64,000 bases of DNA from Paenibacillus tundrae (lineage in GTDB: Bacteria; Bacillota; Bacilli; Paenibacillales; Paenibacillaceae). The stretch is taken from NCBI RefSeq assembly GCF_030812775.1, contig NZ_JAUSTI010000003.1, positions 434,001 through 498,000 on the forward strand. Reading direction: 5' to 3'. Both the position numbers and the translations under genes were made by a program. Below the pieces are notes generated by a model. It had not been told where the DNA came from and searched no databases. It saw nothing but the letters and a program-made list of their open reading frames with translations. Shown here piece by piece: positions 54,904-64,000 of this stretch; within the stretch, counting starts at the first letter, position 1; each line of letters begins with the position of its first letter.

Positions 54904-55025
54904 ATGGTTCTAATTTTGATTTGTATGCTGGCTATGGACTATACTTATAAACGTAAGTTGTGAAATCATGGATGTGAAATAAACTACATTACAATTGTAA
55001 ATTAACTTGTCAGGAGGCTGCCGAG

Positions 55026-55718
55026 ATGCTGCAGATTACTTATCATGGACATTCGAGTGTCCAACTGGGTACAGGAGAAAAATCGCTGATCATTGATCCT
55101 TTTCTACGTGGCAATGAACTAGCTGTTACTAAACCCGAAAATATTAAGACAGACGTCGTGCTGTTGACTCATGCACATATGGATCATATTTTGGATGCTG
55201 AACCGATTGCGAAAGCGAATAACGCCAAAGTAGTTGCTATCGTGGAGTTGGCTACATACATGTCATGGAAAGGGCTTGATACGCTGGGTATGAACATGGG
55301 CGGAACTGTGGATCTTGATTTTGCGCAGGCGAAAATGATTCAAGCCTTCCATACATCAGGAATTGTGCTGGAAGAGGAACAACGCATTATGTACGCAGGA
55401 TTGCCTGCAGGATACATCATTAACATTGGTGGCAAAACGATATTGCATGCGGGTGATACAAGCTTATTCGGTGATATGAAAATGATTGGAGATCGTCATA
55501 AGATTGATGTTGCCTTCCTGCCGATTGGTGGACACTTCACCATGGGGCCTGAAGATGCACTTCAAGCTGCAGAGTGGTTTAATGCCAAACTGACCATCCC
55601 TGTACATTATGATACATTCCCAGTGATTCGTCAGGATGCCGAAAAGTTCGTACAGCAGCTAGCTTCCGTAGGATTGGAAGGTCGCGTGATGGCACCAGGG
55701 GACTCCTTTACGTTATAG
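55026..55718 (+). CDS. UPF0173 metal-dependent hydrolase (metallo-beta-lactamase fold)
   Basis: 230 residues. YHGHSSVQL at the start, then the metal motif THAHMDHI (His49, His51, Asp53, His54), AFHTSG, HAGDTSLFGDM, PIGGHFTMGPEDAL and PVHYDTFP. The length and motifs match YtkL/UPF0173. Cytosolic; substrate unknown. AGGAGG lies 8-9 bases before the ATG. A very strong terminator follows, so it is a single-gene unit. Confidence 0.92.
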   Translation: MLQITYHGHSSVQLGTGEKSLIIDPFLRGNELAVTKPENIKTDVVLLTHAHMDHILDAEPIAKANNAKVVAIVELATYMSWKGLDTLGMNMGGTVDLDFAQAKMIQAFHTSGIVLEEEQRIMYAGLPAGYIINIGGKTILHAGDTSLFGDMKMIGDRHKIDVAFLPIGGHFTMGPEDALQAAEWFNAKLTIPVHYDTFPVIRQDAEKFVQQLASVGLEGRVMAPGDSFTL

Positions 55719-55755
55719 AGATTGTTTTCATTCGTCCACTCTGGATCGAGCAATG

Positions 55756-55808
55756 AAGAAGGCGAGGAACACGTTAAGTTAGATGACGTGTTGCTCGCCT
55801 TCTTTTTA
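55756..55808 (+). terminator. Strong terminator of the UPF0173 gene
   Basis: AAGAAGGCGAG pairs with CTCGCCTTCTT (55794-55804). ACACGT/ACGTGT pairs inside, with TTTTT after. The following 55809-56080 holds no gene I can support. Confidence 0.92.
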
Positions 55809-56086
55809 TTTTGAGATTTAAAATGCAAGTTGGGGTAGGTTCATGATACCGAGCTATATGCATATCTTTAGATTGAGGCGAGGTGGAGTATTCATTTTGG
55901 GTACAAATTACCGATATCATGGCGTTTCCGAACGTTAGTTTCAAAATAAATGTTACATAGCAAACATTTATGGGGAATGTGTAGAAAGGGTATGTAAAGC
56001 GGTTTTTCACTATGCTTTATCTGAGTTGCTCAGGTTAGCAAACCGAAGTCGTTAACACGAACTTATAAGAAAGAAATAGTTTCAAC

Positions 56087-56115
56087 TTGTATATACATGT
56101 TTAGTTATGTAATAT
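56087..56115 (+). promoter_or_regulatory. TreR-type operator and promoter of the tre operon
   Basis: TTGTATATACAT (56087-56098) contains the palindrome TGTATATACA, nearly identical to the B. subtilis TreR site TTGTATATACAA. It also supplies a -35-like TTGTAT, 17 bp before TAATAT (56110-56115). A diverged second half-site overlaps the -10. Trehalose 6-phosphate release of TreR is the likely switch (from B. subtilis). No treR lies in the window. Confidence 0.6.
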
Positions 56116-56174
56116 AGACATGAAGTTAACTGATGAGGTAGACCAATACGTATTTAAATTTTGGAGGCGTTAAC

Positions 56175-57899
56175 ATGAGTTCAACCGACACAACTTCCTC
56201 ATCGTGGTGGAAAACGTCCACGGTGTATCAGGTATATCCCAAGAGCTTTAACGATACGACGGGAACAGGCACAGGGGATATTCGAGGCCTGACGGAAAAA
56301 CTAGACTATTTGCAGCATTTAGGTATTGATATCGTATGGCTGCAGCCGGTCTATGTTTCTCCTCAACATGACAATGGTTATGATGTGGCTGATTATTACA
56401 AGATTAACCCTGACTATGGCACAATGGAGGACTTCGACGAACTGTTGAAGGGGCTCAAAGCGCGAGATATGAAATTAATGATTGATATTGTGGTGAACCA
56501 CTCATCCACGGATCATGCGTGGTTCCAGCAGTCGAGGTCTTCCAAGGATAATCCGTACCGGGATTATTATATTTGGAAAGATCCAGCTCCAGATGGCGGT
56601 GTGCCGAACAACTGGCAGTCTAAATTTGGTGGGCCGGCATGGCAATACGATGAGCTTACAGGTCAATACTTCCTAACCTTGTTTGACAAAACACAGGCTG
56701 ATCTGAATTGGGAGAATGTGCAAGTACGTAAAGCCGTGCGCGACATGATTAAATTCTGGGCGGATAAAGGAGTAGACGGCTTCCGGATGGATGTCATTAA
56801 TTTGATCTCCAAGGATCAGCGTTTTCCAAACGATGACGGTAGTGTACCTCCGGGAGATGGTCGTAAGTTTTACACCGATGGACCGCGTGTACACGAATAC
56901 ATCACTGAGATGTATGAAGAGGTATTTGGCCCATACAATATGGTCACGGTGGGAGAGATGTCTTCCACAACGTTAGAGCACTGTATTCAATATTCCAACC
57001 CGAATTCCCGGGAATTCTCAATGACCTTCAATTTTCATCATTTGAAAGTGGACTATCCGAATGGTCAGAAATGGGAACTGATGCCGTATGATTTCGAGGC
57101 AATGAAGCAATTGTTCAGTGATTGGCAGACAGGCATGCAAGCAGGAGGTGGCTGGAACGCCTTGTTCCTCAATAACCATGATCAGCCTCGGGCATTGTCC
57201 CGTTTCGCGGATGATGGTGATTATCGTGCCGAAAGTGCCAAAATGCTGGCAACCACGATTCATGGCATGCAGGGAACGCCATATGTGTATCAAGGAGAAG
57301 AGATTGGGATGCCGAATCCCGTATGGAACGATGTAAGTGAGTTCCGCGATATTGAATCAACCAACATGTATCGATTGCTACAGGAGGAACGAGGTAAGAC
57401 GGCTGAGGAAGCTTTTGAGATCGTGAAGCAGCGCTCGCGTGATAACTCAAGAACGCCGATGCAATGGGATGCAAGTGAGAATGCAGGATTCACAACAGGC
57501 ACACCATGGATCAAGGTCGATGAGCGATATCCTTCCATTCATGTGGCTGAACAGCTGGCTAATCCGGATTCAATCTACTATCACTATCGCAAACTGATTG
57601 CTCTTCGTAAGCAGGTACCTGTGCTAATCGACGGATTGTATGAACGTCTCGATGATGCACATCCAGAAGTGTTCGCGTATGCGCGCACGAATGGAAGCGA
57701 TACGTTGATTGTGGTGTCTAATTTCAGTCAGCGCAGTACGAATTTTACGTTCTCTGAAGCGATCTGGAAGGAACATATTGCCGGCAAAACACATGAATTG
57801 CTGATCGGAAATACAGAGCAGGCACCTGATCTGATGCAGGAATTATCATTAAGCCCTTATGCTTCTTATATGTGGATAGTTCCACAAAAGAATGAATAA
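56175..57899 (+). CDS. treC: Trehalose-6-phosphate hydrolase (GH13)
   Basis: 574 residues, the homologue of B. subtilis TreA. The GH13 regions are DIVVNHSS, GVDGFRMDVINLISKDQRFPN (nucleophile Asp206; the long NLISKDQRF stretch is typical of phosphotrehalases), VGEMSST (Glu261) and NNHDQPRALSRF (Asp336). YTDGPRVHEY and FNFHHLKVDYPNG also mark the subfamily. It splits imported trehalose 6-phosphate to glucose and glucose 6-phosphate. TGGAGG precedes the ATG by 8 bases. The transporter gene follows after 81 bp. Confidence 0.94.
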   Translation: MSSTDTTSSSWWKTSTVYQVYPKSFNDTTGTGTGDIRGLTEKLDYLQHLGIDIVWLQPVYVSPQHDNGYDVADYYKINPDYGTMEDFDELLKGLKARDMKLMIDIVVNHSSTDHAWFQQSRSSKDNPYRDYYIWKDPAPDGGVPNNWQSKFGGPAWQYDELTGQYFLTLFDKTQADLNWENVQVRKAVRDMIKFWADKGVDGFRMDVINLISKDQRFPNDDGSVPPGDGRKFYTDGPRVHEYITEMYEEVFGPYNMVTVGEMSSTTLEHCIQYSNPNSREFSMTFNFHHLKVDYPNGQKWELMPYDFEAMKQLFSDWQTGMQAGGGWNALFLNNHDQPRALSRFADDGDYRAESAKMLATTIHGMQGTPYVYQGEEIGMPNPVWNDVSEFRDIESTNMYRLLQEERGKTAEEAFEIVKQRSRDNSRTPMQWDASENAGFTTGTPWIKVDERYPSIHVAEQLANPDSIYYHYRKLIALRKQVPVLIDGLYERLDDAHPEVFAYARTNGSDTLIVVSNFSQRSTNFTFSEAIWKEHIAGKTHELLIGNTEQAPDLMQELSLSPYASYMWIVPQKNE

Positions 57900-57980
57900 A
57901 GGTGGTTCCAAGAGTCCATTTTGAAACCCAGACTTTTGGAACATGCACATACACACATTAACTAAGTGGGAAGTGACATT

Positions 57981-59993
57981 ATGGCAATGGATAGAAAACA
58001 GGTAGAGGAGATTGTACGCGCAGTCGGCGGCAAAGAGAATATTGAAGCTGCAACGCACTGTGTTACACGTCTCCGGTTTGCCTTGGTTGATGAGAGCAAA
58101 GTTGATACGGCAGCTTTGGATCAAAATGAACTGGTTAAAGGTCAATTCTCATCCCAGGGTCAATTTCAGGTCGTCATCGGGCCAGGGCTAGTTGATAAAG
58201 TCTATGATGAGATGATTCAGATTACAGGTGGTGACCGGTCTTCCAAGGATGATGTGAAGGCGGCTGCAGGGAAGAAACAAAATCCGATTCAACGCGCCAT
58301 CAAAACCCTTTCGGATATTTTCATTCCGATTCTGCCAGCGATCATTACAGCAGGTTTATTGCTCGGGATCAACAACATCCTGACAGGGCCGGGAATATTC
58401 TTTGATAAAGAATCGTTAGTGGATGTGTATCCGGCATGGAAGGATCTAGCTTCTATAATTAATACGATTGCAAGCACGGCCTTCACATTCCTGCCTGCAC
58501 TGATTGGTTGGGCAGCTGTTAAACGATTCGGCGGCAGTCCGCTGCTCGGGATTGTGCTTGGGCTAATCCTTGTACATCCTGATCTGCTGAGTGCCTATGG
58601 CTATGCTGATGCAGTGAATGATGGTACCGTACCTACGTGGAATTTGTTTGGTTGGCATATTGAGAAGATCGGTTACCAAGGGCAGGTTCTGCCGGTACTA
58701 GTATCAGCTTATCTGCTTGCCAAGATGGAAATCTTCCTTAATAAAAGAGTGCATGATTCCGTTAAATTACTTGTAGTGGCACCCGTAACATTACTGATTA
58801 CTGGATTTTTGGCCTTTACAATCATTGGACCAGTTACATTTGCAATTGCGAATGCCATTACATCGGGTTTGATTTATATTTATGATTCATATGCAGCACT
58901 GGGTGGATTAATCTATGGTGGACTATATGCATTGCTGGTTATTACGGGAATGCACCATACCTTCCTTGCAGTAGACGTACAATTAATTGGTAGCCAAGGC
59001 GGTACATTCCTGTGGCCGATGCTGGCGCTATCCAACATCGCACAAGGTTCCGCGGCGCTTGCGATGATGCTTGTACTGCGTGAACAGAAGATGCGCGGTC
59101 TCGCGGCAACATCCTCGGTATCCGCCTTCTTGGGGGTAACGGAGCCGGCAATCTTTGGTGTTAATATTCGTTATCGTTACCCGTTTATCTTCGGTATGAT
59201 CGGTTCGGCTATTGGCGGTGTGTTACTTACAATGAATAATGTTCAAGCTACCTCAATCGGGGTAGGGGGCGTACCTGGATTCTTATCCATTTTCCCGAAC
59301 AAATGGGGCGTCTTCTTCATCGGTATGGCTATTGTACTGATCGTACCGTTCCTGTTAACAGTTATTTTCGGAAGAGCCAAAATGAGAAAGCAAGATCGTG
59401 AGGCAGGCAGTGGTTCTGTGACAGAAGATCATGTATTTACGTCAACTTCTACTTCCGAGGATAACCGCACTACGGCAAATAAAAGCACAGCTTCTAGCGG
59501 TGCACCTGCGGATGCGCAAACTTCGATTAATGCGCTTGAAGTGATGGCTCCGTTAACGGGTAAAGCCGTATCGTTAGAGCAGGTTCCGGATCCTGCCTTT
59601 GCAGAGAAACAAATGGGAGAAGGGATTGCCATTGAACCTTCTGGCAACAAGGTCGTTGCTCCGTTTGATGCACAGGTTGCCCATGTCATTAAGAGCAAAC
59701 ATGCTGTCATCTTGGAGCATGCGAGCGGTGTTCAGATCCTTATCCATGTCGGTATCAATACCGTGTCACTGAAAGGTGAGGGCTTCAACATGCATGTAGA
59801 AGCTGGGGAACATGTGCGAGCAGGGCAAACCTTGCTTGAGTTCGATCGTCAGACGATTGAAGCAGCAGGTCACCCACTCATTACGCCAATTATCGTTCCT
59901 GACGGTCAGGACGTGGTAGACCGAGTTGAAGTTACAACAGGTGACGTTACATCCAATCGTAACGGCGTGTTGAAAGTATATCTGAAAGGATAA
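57981..59993 (+). CDS. treP: PTS trehalose-specific transporter EIIBCA
   Basis: 670 residues. The IIB domain (1-90) has phospho-Cys27 in ATHCVTRLRFAL. IIC (about 105-455) has ten or so membrane helices and the GITEPAIFG-like motif GVTEPAIFGVN. A Ser/Thr-rich linker (475-510) follows. The glucose-type IIA domain (515-670) has APLTGKAVSLEQVPDPAFAEKQMGEG and phospho-His589 in ILIHVGINTV. It imports and phosphorylates trehalose. B. subtilis TreP lacks the fused IIA. The start is ATG 57981 behind GGGAAGTG; an in-frame GTG 15 bases earlier is less likely. Confidence 0.93.
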   Translation: MAMDRKQVEEIVRAVGGKENIEAATHCVTRLRFALVDESKVDTAALDQNELVKGQFSSQGQFQVVIGPGLVDKVYDEMIQITGGDRSSKDDVKAAAGKKQNPIQRAIKTLSDIFIPILPAIITAGLLLGINNILTGPGIFFDKESLVDVYPAWKDLASIINTIASTAFTFLPALIGWAAVKRFGGSPLLGIVLGLILVHPDLLSAYGYADAVNDGTVPTWNLFGWHIEKIGYQGQVLPVLVSAYLLAKMEIFLNKRVHDSVKLLVVAPVTLLITGFLAFTIIGPVTFAIANAITSGLIYIYDSYAALGGLIYGGLYALLVITGMHHTFLAVDVQLIGSQGGTFLWPMLALSNIAQGSAALAMMLVLREQKMRGLAATSSVSAFLGVTEPAIFGVNIRYRYPFIFGMIGSAIGGVLLTMNNVQATSIGVGGVPGFLSIFPNKWGVFFIGMAIVLIVPFLLTVIFGRAKMRKQDREAGSGSVTEDHVFTSTSTSEDNRTTANKSTASSGAPADAQTSINALEVMAPLTGKAVSLEQVPDPAFAEKQMGEGIAIEPSGNKVVAPFDAQVAHVIKSKHAVILEHASGVQILIHVGINTVSLKGEGFNMHVEAGEHVRAGQTLLEFDRQTIEAAGHPLITPIIVPDGQDVVDRVEVTTGDVTSNRNGVLKVYLKG

Positions 59994-60020
59994 CTTGATG
60001 ATCCGATTAGAAAGGAAGCT

Positions 60021-60050
60021 GGAAGCTCAATGTATTGAGCTTCCTTTTTT
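60021..60050 (+). terminator. Terminator of the tre operon
   Basis: GGAAGCTCAA (60021-60030) pairs perfectly with TTGAGCTTCC (60035-60044), followed by six T. Confidence 0.93.
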
Positions 60051-60271
60051 ATTTGGATTTATCTCATAGAGAATAAACAATGTAGTTTAATGCAATTTTC
60101 TCTGTATGTTACATTTTGTTATACGGATGTTTCAATTATCCTATATACTCGTCTTAGTTCAGGTAATATGAGAGAATTGAATAAGATGTGAATCCCCGCA
60201 TACCTTCAATTTATAGAATAGCTTGAGGAGATGAAGAAATAGGTATCTGGTCAAGAATGAGGAGGGGAACC

Positions 60272-61126
60272 ATGGCACGTATTGCGGTGATGATCATTCA
60301 TGGGCTTGGTAGGCAAAAAGAAGACTATGCGGATCAGCTTATTTTACGATTGCAGCATGAATTCGATCAGGTCATGGTCATGCCGGGAGCAGCCAAGCAG
60401 TATCTCGATATTGAGCCTGTATTTTGGGCTGATGTATTTGAAGAGAGGGAAGAAGAATTGTTCCAGCAGCTTGTAGTCTCGCCTCAATTGAATTACCAGG
60501 TGCTGCGCCGATTCGTCATCCATTACCTCGCTGATGCTGTTGCTTATCAGCCTGTGGAACAGCAGGGACATCATTATGATGCTGTACACCGTACACTAAG
60601 CGAAGCGATGCACAGGCTCTCTTACCGTAACGGACCAGAGACACCCCTGTGCGTGCTGGCTCATAGTTTGGGTGCAGTCATTGCGAGTAATTTCTTCTAT
60701 GATCTTCAATATCCCTCCAGTCGAACACCTTATATAATAGATGTAACATCAGCTTTGGAGCGAGGAGATACCTTAACTAGCTTTTATTCGTTCGGAACAA
60801 CACTGCCGCTGTGGAGTTTACGTTATCATGATTTTAGTCAGCCCATTCAGGTTCCAGCGAAACTGGCTCACCAGTTTTTCCCGGGGTTAGAAGGGGAATG
60901 GGTGAACTTTTATGATAAGGATGATATACTAGGTTACCCCTTGCGTCCGATTGATCCGGCCTATGAAGTAGCCGTGAAGGAAGATATCGAGATTAACTCA
61001 GGTAACTGGGTACAGAGCTGGAATCCGCTCAGCCATGGTGGTTATTTTCGCAATAGAACCATGAATCATAGAATAGCCCAGGGTTTGGCTCGAATGTGGA
61101 CCTGGGTGAATCGTGATTTACCATAA
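60272..61126 (+). CDS. Alpha/beta-hydrolase-like protein
   Basis: 284 residues. IAVMIIHGLGRQ gives the oxyanion HG motif, and LAHSLGAVIASNFFYDL holds nucleophile Ser132 in an AHSLG elbow. The catalytic Asp may be in FYDKDDILGYPLRP and the His in LSHGGYFRN. The build resembles lipase/esterase-like proteins of unknown substrate. No signal peptide. GAGGAGGGG sits close to ATG 60272. A cysteine-cluster gene follows after 26 bp, probably cotranscribed. Confidence 0.78.
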   Translation: MARIAVMIIHGLGRQKEDYADQLILRLQHEFDQVMVMPGAAKQYLDIEPVFWADVFEEREEELFQQLVVSPQLNYQVLRRFVIHYLADAVAYQPVEQQGHHYDAVHRTLSEAMHRLSYRNGPETPLCVLAHSLGAVIASNFFYDLQYPSSRTPYIIDVTSALERGDTLTSFYSFGTTLPLWSLRYHDFSQPIQVPAKLAHQFFPGLEGEWVNFYDKDDILGYPLRPIDPAYEVAVKEDIEINSGNWVQSWNPLSHGGYFRNRTMNHRIAQGLARMWTWVNRDLP

Positions 61127-61152
61127 GACATCGTAATGAAGGAGACATTATT

Positions 61153-61419
61153 TTGGAATGCAGAACAGGTTGTGCCGCGTGTTGTATCGCCATTTCAATA
61201 TCTTCACCGATTCCTGGAATGAAGAATGGCAAGCCGGCAGGTGTACGCTGCGTGCAACTTACGGAAGATAATCGTTGTCGTATTTTTGGACATCCAGACC
61301 GTCCTGATGTGTGTAGTGGATTACAGGCTTCATTCGATATGTGCGGTAGTACAGATCAAGAAGCTTTTCGTATCCTTAGCTGGCTCGAACAGGAAACGAA
61401 TCCGAATGCTCATAACTAA
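61153..61419 (+). CDS. YkgJ-family cysteine-cluster protein
   Basis: 88 residues. The start ECRTGCAACCIAISISSPIPGM, with later RCVQL, RCRIFG, DVCSGL and DMCG, gives eight to nine Cys in the YkgJ (zinc- or iron-chelating) pattern. The protein is short and complete. The start is TTG 61153, with AAGGAG nine bases before. It is likely in an operon with the hydrolase upstream and ends before a hairpin. Function unknown; metal binding is inferred. Confidence 0.85.
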   Translation: MECRTGCAACCIAISISSPIPGMKNGKPAGVRCVQLTEDNRCRIFGHPDRPDVCSGLQASFDMCGSTDQEAFRILSWLEQETNPNAHN

Positions 61420-61509
61420 GGGATACACAGTATAGCCTATAGCTCGTAGCTGAATGACTCATAACAGATCCCGATATTATTGGCCTATAAGAAAAGGTTT
61501 GAAACACGA

Positions 61510-61543
61510 AGAGTACCTCTGGTCAGATCCCGGGGTACTCTTT
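61510..61543. terminator. Terminator between convergent genes
   Basis: AGAGTACC (61510-61517) pairs with GGTACTCT (61534-61541), with CTGG/CCGG-type pairing inside and TTT after. Confidence 0.75.
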
Positions 61544-61565
61544 GATGTGAGAAGAATTGTCTTCG

Positions 61566-62696
61566 TTAATTAGGTGTTCGTGAACATGACTCTGAATTGT
61601 CTTCTTTCTGTCTCAGCAATCGAGTGAGAACGATCTTCAGAACAGAAGAGACGATGAAGAAAATAAATAAAATTCGGAACAGCTGATATCCTGAGACGAC
61701 CGATAGATTGGCGTGTACCTCATGAGCCATAATACTCATCTGATCCATGCCTCCTGGAGCCATACTAAGTAGGGAAGTAGCGGCTGATAGGGAGTACACA
61801 TGCATGAGAATATAACCTAGCCCCAGAGAGCCAGCAATGAGCAGTGCGCTACTAAGTAGAGCAAGAGTGACGGTTTGCGTCTTGCGCTGTAGTTGCTCAG
61901 GTCGAAGCATCAAACCGACATGACTACCAATCATCAACTGCGATAGATTGAGTACAGAAGAGGGCAGTGCAGGTGTATGCATCGAAGTGGTTAATTGAAT
62001 CACACACATGACAATCATCGGCCCAAGCATAAAGGCAGTGGGAAAACGCAGCTTACGTGCGATCCAAGCACCAATGACGCATAGTGGGGCATAGATCCAT
62101 ATTTCTGGGAATAACGCTGTCCATAAGGCACTTGTCCCCAGCACAAGGTCTGTTCCTACAACACTAGCTCCACCGACCCATGGACTAAACAGCAAGAAGG
62201 GAACACAGAACACGATCATAATTAACCGAGTCACCTGCAAAAAGGTAACCAGGGTGAGATTAATGGATTTCATCTCCTCAGCTAAGGAAACCATCTGGGA
62301 TAATCCGCCCGGGATACTCCCAACAAGTAAAGACGGAAAGTCAAATGGAGTAAGCTTCGAAGCGAGATAGGCCGTTAATGTACAGAATCCAATGAGTAGT
62401 AAGGTCATGAGCAGCATCATGGGAAGCTGGTGCATAATTCCTATTAACGCATCCTCTGTAAGGGTTAGGCCGATCGAATAACCAACAATCAGAATTCCGT
62501 AATCGCGTACGCTTGAAGGCCACATTAACGGGAGCTTAAACACCTGTGCACCAAGAAGCATAAACACCATTGGCCCTAGTAGCCAAGGGATCGGTGTGTG
62601 AATCGCAGTGAATGCGATACCTCCCAGTAATGAGACGCTTAAACTGAGCAAAAAACGAAAAACAACGGAGGGACTATGCTTACGCATCAATCCCAT
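61566..62696 (-). CDS. AbrB-family (PF05145) membrane transporter/regulator
   Basis: 376 residues with about ten membrane helices in two repeats. Each repeat has the signature loop: IPWLLGPMVFML with GSIPGGLSQMVSLAEEM in the first, and FMLGPMIVMCVIQL with SMAPGGMDQMSIMAHEV in the second. This is the COG3180 family, called AbrB for ammonia-monooxygenase-linked reasons and not related to the DNA-binding AbrB. Substrate unknown. GAGGA lies 10 bases before ATG 62696; ATG 62687 is possible. Confidence 0.87.
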   Translation of the reverse strand: MGLMRKHSPSVVFRFLLSLSVSLLGGIAFTAIHTPIPWLLGPMVFMLLGAQVFKLPLMWPSSVRDYGILIVGYSIGLTLTEDALIGIMHQLPMMLLMTLLLIGFCTLTAYLASKLTPFDFPSLLVGSIPGGLSQMVSLAEEMKSINLTLVTFLQVTRLIMIVFCVPFLLFSPWVGGASVVGTDLVLGTSALWTALFPEIWIYAPLCVIGAWIARKLRFPTAFMLGPMIVMCVIQLTTSMHTPALPSSVLNLSQLMIGSHVGLMLRPEQLQRKTQTVTLALLSSALLIAGSLGLGYILMHVYSLSAATSLLSMAPGGMDQMSIMAHEVHANLSVVSGYQLFRILFIFFIVSSVLKIVLTRLLRQKEDNSESCSRTPN

Positions 62697-62863
62697 CCGT
62701 TTAATTTCCTCATATTAGTTGGCACGAGCCCTATATGTGAATCGGTATATAGGTTTAAGTTGCAAATTTGATTCATGTAAGATCACTCCTGATGAATAGG
62801 CGCTTATTTTACTTCAAGGAATCTTCGACCCTTCAACTAATCTCATTCTACCTTACTCGCATA

Positions 62864-64000
62864 TCAATGAGTTGTCACCTGTGCAGCAGGTTTGGCTTCC
62901 CTAAACATCACATAGTACATCAGGGACGAAATAACATACAGGCTGCCTGTAATACTGAACGTGATCGCATAACCCCAGTACGTTCCATAGGTAGTAACCA
63001 GATAAGATTGTACAGGACCCATCGTAGCCCAGCCGATCATGAAGGCCGTCTGCATTAATGAATTCGCAATCCCACGCCGCTTATCAGAGATTTTATCAAC
63101 CAGAATGGCTGAGTGAATCGGATTAGCCGCATTCATTAGTGCTTGCCTAAACAGGAAGCTGATGGAGGCGATCACGAGCAGATTCGTGAATCCCGTAAGC
63201 AATAGGAAAGGCAAGGACATGATCTGGAAAATGACGACCGCTCGAACGCTCCCTACCTTTGCTGCAAGCGAAGGCCCGATAAGCATGGAGATAATGGTCA
63301 TGATCTGACCTAAGGAGATGAGTAGACTCATCCCGCTGAGAGAAACAGAAAAACGATTCGTGAAGTATAGATTCAAATAAGGTACAACAAGACCAGAACC
63401 GAGTCCAATCAATAATTGAGTTATAACAAACTGACCGATCAGTCGGGAATCCTTCTTTTTGAGCTGAACATCAGACTCACGGACTACTCCAGTGGATTCA
63501 GAGATAACTCCTTCAACGCTTTCCTTCGATTGAATGGTTGTAGGCGTTGGGTGAGTTGTTTGGGTTGTAGTTGATTTGTCGTTGATAAATAATAAAGGAA
63601 TAAATGCGGCTAGCGTAGCCACGCCTCCAATAATTAACACCGTTTGTAAACCTGTGACCACCGCGAATCCTGCTGAATGAAGCAGATCAGCAAATACGCC
63701 GCCTCCCAGACTTCCTAGCACCTGAGATGCAAGAACAAGAGAAGAATAGTAACTGAACATTTTCAAGCGCTGACTCTTCTTCACATTTTCAGCCAGGAAA
63801 GGGATCGCGAGAACTTGGAATACCCCAGCAAAAAGTCCAGAGAACACGGCAAACCAGATTAACCCACTGGCGGAATAGTCGAACGAGCGTCCTATGAGGA
63901 ACATTCCGCTGAACAATGCTCCGACGATGAGCAACCGTTTGCGACTGAAACGATCACCGCCGAGTCCTATAGGCACGAACATAATCGCGGTTGCCAGCGA
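62864..64000 (-). CDS. MFS transporter, cut by the right edge
   Basis: At least 378 residues; the start is beyond base 64000. GLGGDRFSRKRLLIVGALFSG is motif A after helix 2, so only about 50 N-terminal residues are missing. A polar linker (STTTQTTHPTPTTIQSKE) divides two six-helix halves. The second half has a motif-A-like turn (GPSLAAKVGSVRAVV). Substrate unknown. The stop is followed by 167 bp before the AbrB-family gene, with no clear terminator, so the two may be cotranscribed. Confidence 0.82.
   Translation of the reverse strand, partial: SLATAIMFVPIGLGGDRFSRKRLLIVGALFSGMFLIGRSFDYSASGLIWFAVFSGLFAGVFQVLAIPFLAENVKKSQRLKMFSYYSSLVLASQVLGSLGGGVFADLLHSAGFAVVTGLQTVLIIGGVATLAAFIPLLFINDKSTTTQTTHPTPTTIQSKESVEGVISESTGVVRESDVQLKKKDSRLIGQFVITQLLIGLGSGLVVPYLNLYFTNRFSVSLSGMSLLISLGQIMTIISMLIGPSLAAKVGSVRAVVIFQIMSLPFLLLTGFTNLLVIASISFLFRQALMNAANPIHSAILVDKISDKRRGIANSLMQTAFMIGWATMGPVQSYLVTTYGTYWGYAITFSITGSLYVISSLMYYVMFREAKPAAQVTTH

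Noticed and set aside
55843..55938. 31-codon plus-strand frame after the UPF0173 terminator
   Set aside because: Poor ribosome site and no recognisable protein feature; likely chance.
56003..56022. cre-like sequence (GTAAAGCGGTTTTTCA) upstream of the tre operon
   Set aside because: Three mismatches to the catabolite-responsive consensus when aligned on CG.
1..64000. tRNA, rRNA, CRISPR arrays, prophage or IS transposase genes
   Set aside because: Looked for on both strands by eye; no cloverleaf, regular direct repeats with spacers, or transposase/integrase motifs seen. Weak tRNA-like folds could still be missed without a program.

Overview
The window is chromosomal DNA of a low- to moderate-GC, spore-forming Firmicute, most likely Paenibacillus or a close relative. 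The signs are strong AGGAGG-type ribosome sites, GTG/TTG starts, a spore-coat transglutaminase (Tgl), a fused P450:reductase of the CYP102 type, HxlR/RuMP genes, LutABC, a GlgC/GlgD pair, and short intergenic repeats of a kind I associate with Paenibacillus. Species cannot be fixed from sequence alone. I see no rRNA, tRNA, CRISPR array, prophage or IS transposase.

Left part (1-13.6 kb): the end of a ribulose-monophosphate formaldehyde operon (hxlA partial, hxlB) with the formaldehyde-sensing regulator hxlR downstream; oligoendopeptidase F; a DUF2500 membrane protein; a tight run of rhaB, a DeoR-type regulator and lutABC, which would couple rhamnose (lactaldehyde/lactate) catabolism to lactate oxidation; then the self-sufficient fatty-acid hydroxylase P450.

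Middle left (13.7-25.9 kb): two small unknown genes, a five-bladed glycoside hydrolase, RidA, then a co-directional run of APH-type kinase, a large two-part methyltransferase with an unrecognised N-terminal half, a histidine phosphatase, a DEDDh exonuclease and a CPBP membrane protease. This run is the best candidate for an undescribed system. It is followed by an MFS exporter with its TetR gene, a small-molecule methyltransferase, and a MarR-GNAT fusion whose promoter lies inside clear palindromic operators.

Middle (26-45 kb): a shrunken PPDK-like protein that lacks its phosphohistidine domain and key residues, a HAD phosphatase, an LTA-synthase-type enzyme, a flavin monooxygenase, a metallophosphatase with no ATG/GTG/TTG start, a 2Fe-2S ferredoxin, Mn-dependent pyrophosphatase, a MITE-like repeat, a stand-alone IF-3 paralogue, transglutaminase, a soluble hybrid histidine kinase, an isolated KhtT N-terminal domain, a lipoprotein, a 30-residue membrane peptide, a second M3 peptidase, a ZmaR-type acetyltransferase behind a long leader hairpin, and a methanol-dehydrogenase-like Fe-ADH.

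Right part (45-64 kb): storage and alpha-glucan metabolism. glgC, glgD and glgP handle glycogen, with glgA and glgB absent here; an oligo-1,6-glucosidase and a trehalose operon (treC, and treP with a fused EIIA) follow. Between and after them are a pentapeptide-repeat protein divergent from an AraC/GyrI regulator, a VanZ protein, a UPF0173 hydrolase, an alpha/beta hydrolase with a cysteine-cluster protein, an AbrB-family transporter, and an MFS transporter cut by the right edge. Most transcription units end in convincing Rho-independent terminators, which define the operons well.
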